DNA of 7,007 nt from Flavobacterium psychrophilum (GTDB taxonomy: Bacteria > Bacteroidota > Bacteroidia > Flavobacteriales > Flavobacteriaceae), in the NCBI GenBank assembly GCA_945861915.1, contig CAMAWK010000122.1, positions 1-7,007 on the forward strand, given 5' to 3'. Both the position numbers and the translations under genes were made by a program. Positions 6,811 through 7,007 of this stretch are shown piece after piece; within the stretch, counting starts at the first letter, position 1, and every line of letters starts with the position of its first letter. The notes beneath the pieces are model-generated. The model saw nothing but the letters and a program-made list of their open reading frames with translations. It made no database searches and was not told the origin of the DNA.

Positions 6811-7007
6811 TTATTTTGAATTTTTGTACCTTTTATCAGGTGTTCCGTCTTTTTTCAAGACTACTTTTTTTACGGTAGTATTTTTGTACCTTTTGTCAGG
6901 TGTACCGTCTTTTTTTAAGACTACTGTTGTTTCAACCGTTTTGGTAATCACTTTTTTACCCTCTTTTTTTTCTTTTTTGATTACAGTCTCCGTTTTTGTG
7001 ATGGTTT
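6811..7007 (-). CDS. Lysine-rich repeat protein, C-terminal part (cut by window edge)
   Basis: On the minus strand an open frame enters from the right edge and ends at TAA (6813-6811), giving 64 visible residues. The sequence is strongly biased to Lys, Thr, Val and Glu. An upstream stretch TVIKKEKKEGKKVITKTVET leads into two copies of a 20-residue unit, VVLKKDGTPDKRYKN plus TTVKK, the last copy ending NSK. The codon pattern and near-identical repeats support a real protein, although it is too short and edge-cut to stand out as an open frame. From memory, C-terminal 'LKKDGTPDKRYK' motifs recur in small basic proteins of flavobacteria with no assigned function. The charge suggests binding to nucleic acid or another polyanion, which is inference. 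The N-terminus, and so any signal peptide or domain, is outside the window. Confidence 0.75.
   Translation of the reverse strand, partial: TITKTETVIKKEKKEGKKVITKTVETTVVLKKDGTPDKRYKNTTVKKVVLKKDGTPDKRYKNSK
6820..6924. repeat. Coding tandem repeat, 60-bp period
   Basis: The 45-base segments 6820-6864 and 6880-6924 differ at only three positions (6835/6895, 6844/6904 and 6856/6916) and are spaced exactly 60 bases apart. They encode the repeated DGTPDKRYK units of the minus-strand protein. The differences do not change the protein: GAT/GAC, GGA/GGT and TTG/TTA are synonymous. This points to selection on the peptide after duplication, or to a recent duplication. Confidence 0.85.

Noticed and set aside
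6820..6924. CRISPR-like or intergenic direct repeat
   Set aside because: Only two copies, no variable spacers, and the repeat encodes an in-frame repeated peptide with synonymous differences.

Overview
The window looks like a chromosomal segment from a Flavobacterium-type member of the Bacteroidota. The evidence is AT-rich DNA, promoter boxes of the Bacteroidota form TAnnTTTG, no Shine-Dalgarno-like spacing before starts, lipoproteins with acidic residues just after the lipid-bearing cysteine, and a TonB-dependent receptor carrying an N-terminal carboxypeptidase-regulatory-like domain. I assign the group by recognising these traits; no database search was run.

Layout from left to right. At 1-319 (minus) is the N-terminal part of a CBS-domain protein cut by the window edge. 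It diverges from pdxJ at 466-1179 (plus), which makes pyridoxine 5'-phosphate in vitamin B6 synthesis. The gap between them holds two TAnnTTTG boxes placed back to back, apparently a two-way promoter. At 1296-4436 (plus) is a two-gene operon: a TonB-dependent outer-membrane receptor (best start a TTG at 1296, as no ATG is available) and, 3 bases later, a DUF4249 lipoprotein. A strong hairpin at 4446-4479 separates this operon from a convergent gene at 4512-5771 (minus), which encodes a 419-residue lipoprotein of unknown function. A 220-base intergenic stretch with promoter boxes in both directions follows. At 5993-6781 (plus) is a YbfF-type alpha/beta-hydrolase. A second hairpin at 6781-6808 closes it, facing the C-terminal end of a lysine-rich repeat protein (6811-7007, minus, cut by the window edge).

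How the parts fit. The CBS protein, pdxJ and the hydrolase look like ordinary conserved genes. The receptor, the DUF4249 lipoprotein and the 419-residue lipoprotein form a cell-envelope block between them. The receptor and DUF4249 protein are very probably a functional pair for uptake of, or contact with, an unidentified ligand at the cell surface. The third lipoprotein is on the opposite strand with its own promoter, so its link to the pair is only positional. I see no mobile element, CRISPR array, RNA gene or defence system. The least understood parts are the envelope block and the lysine-rich repeat protein.
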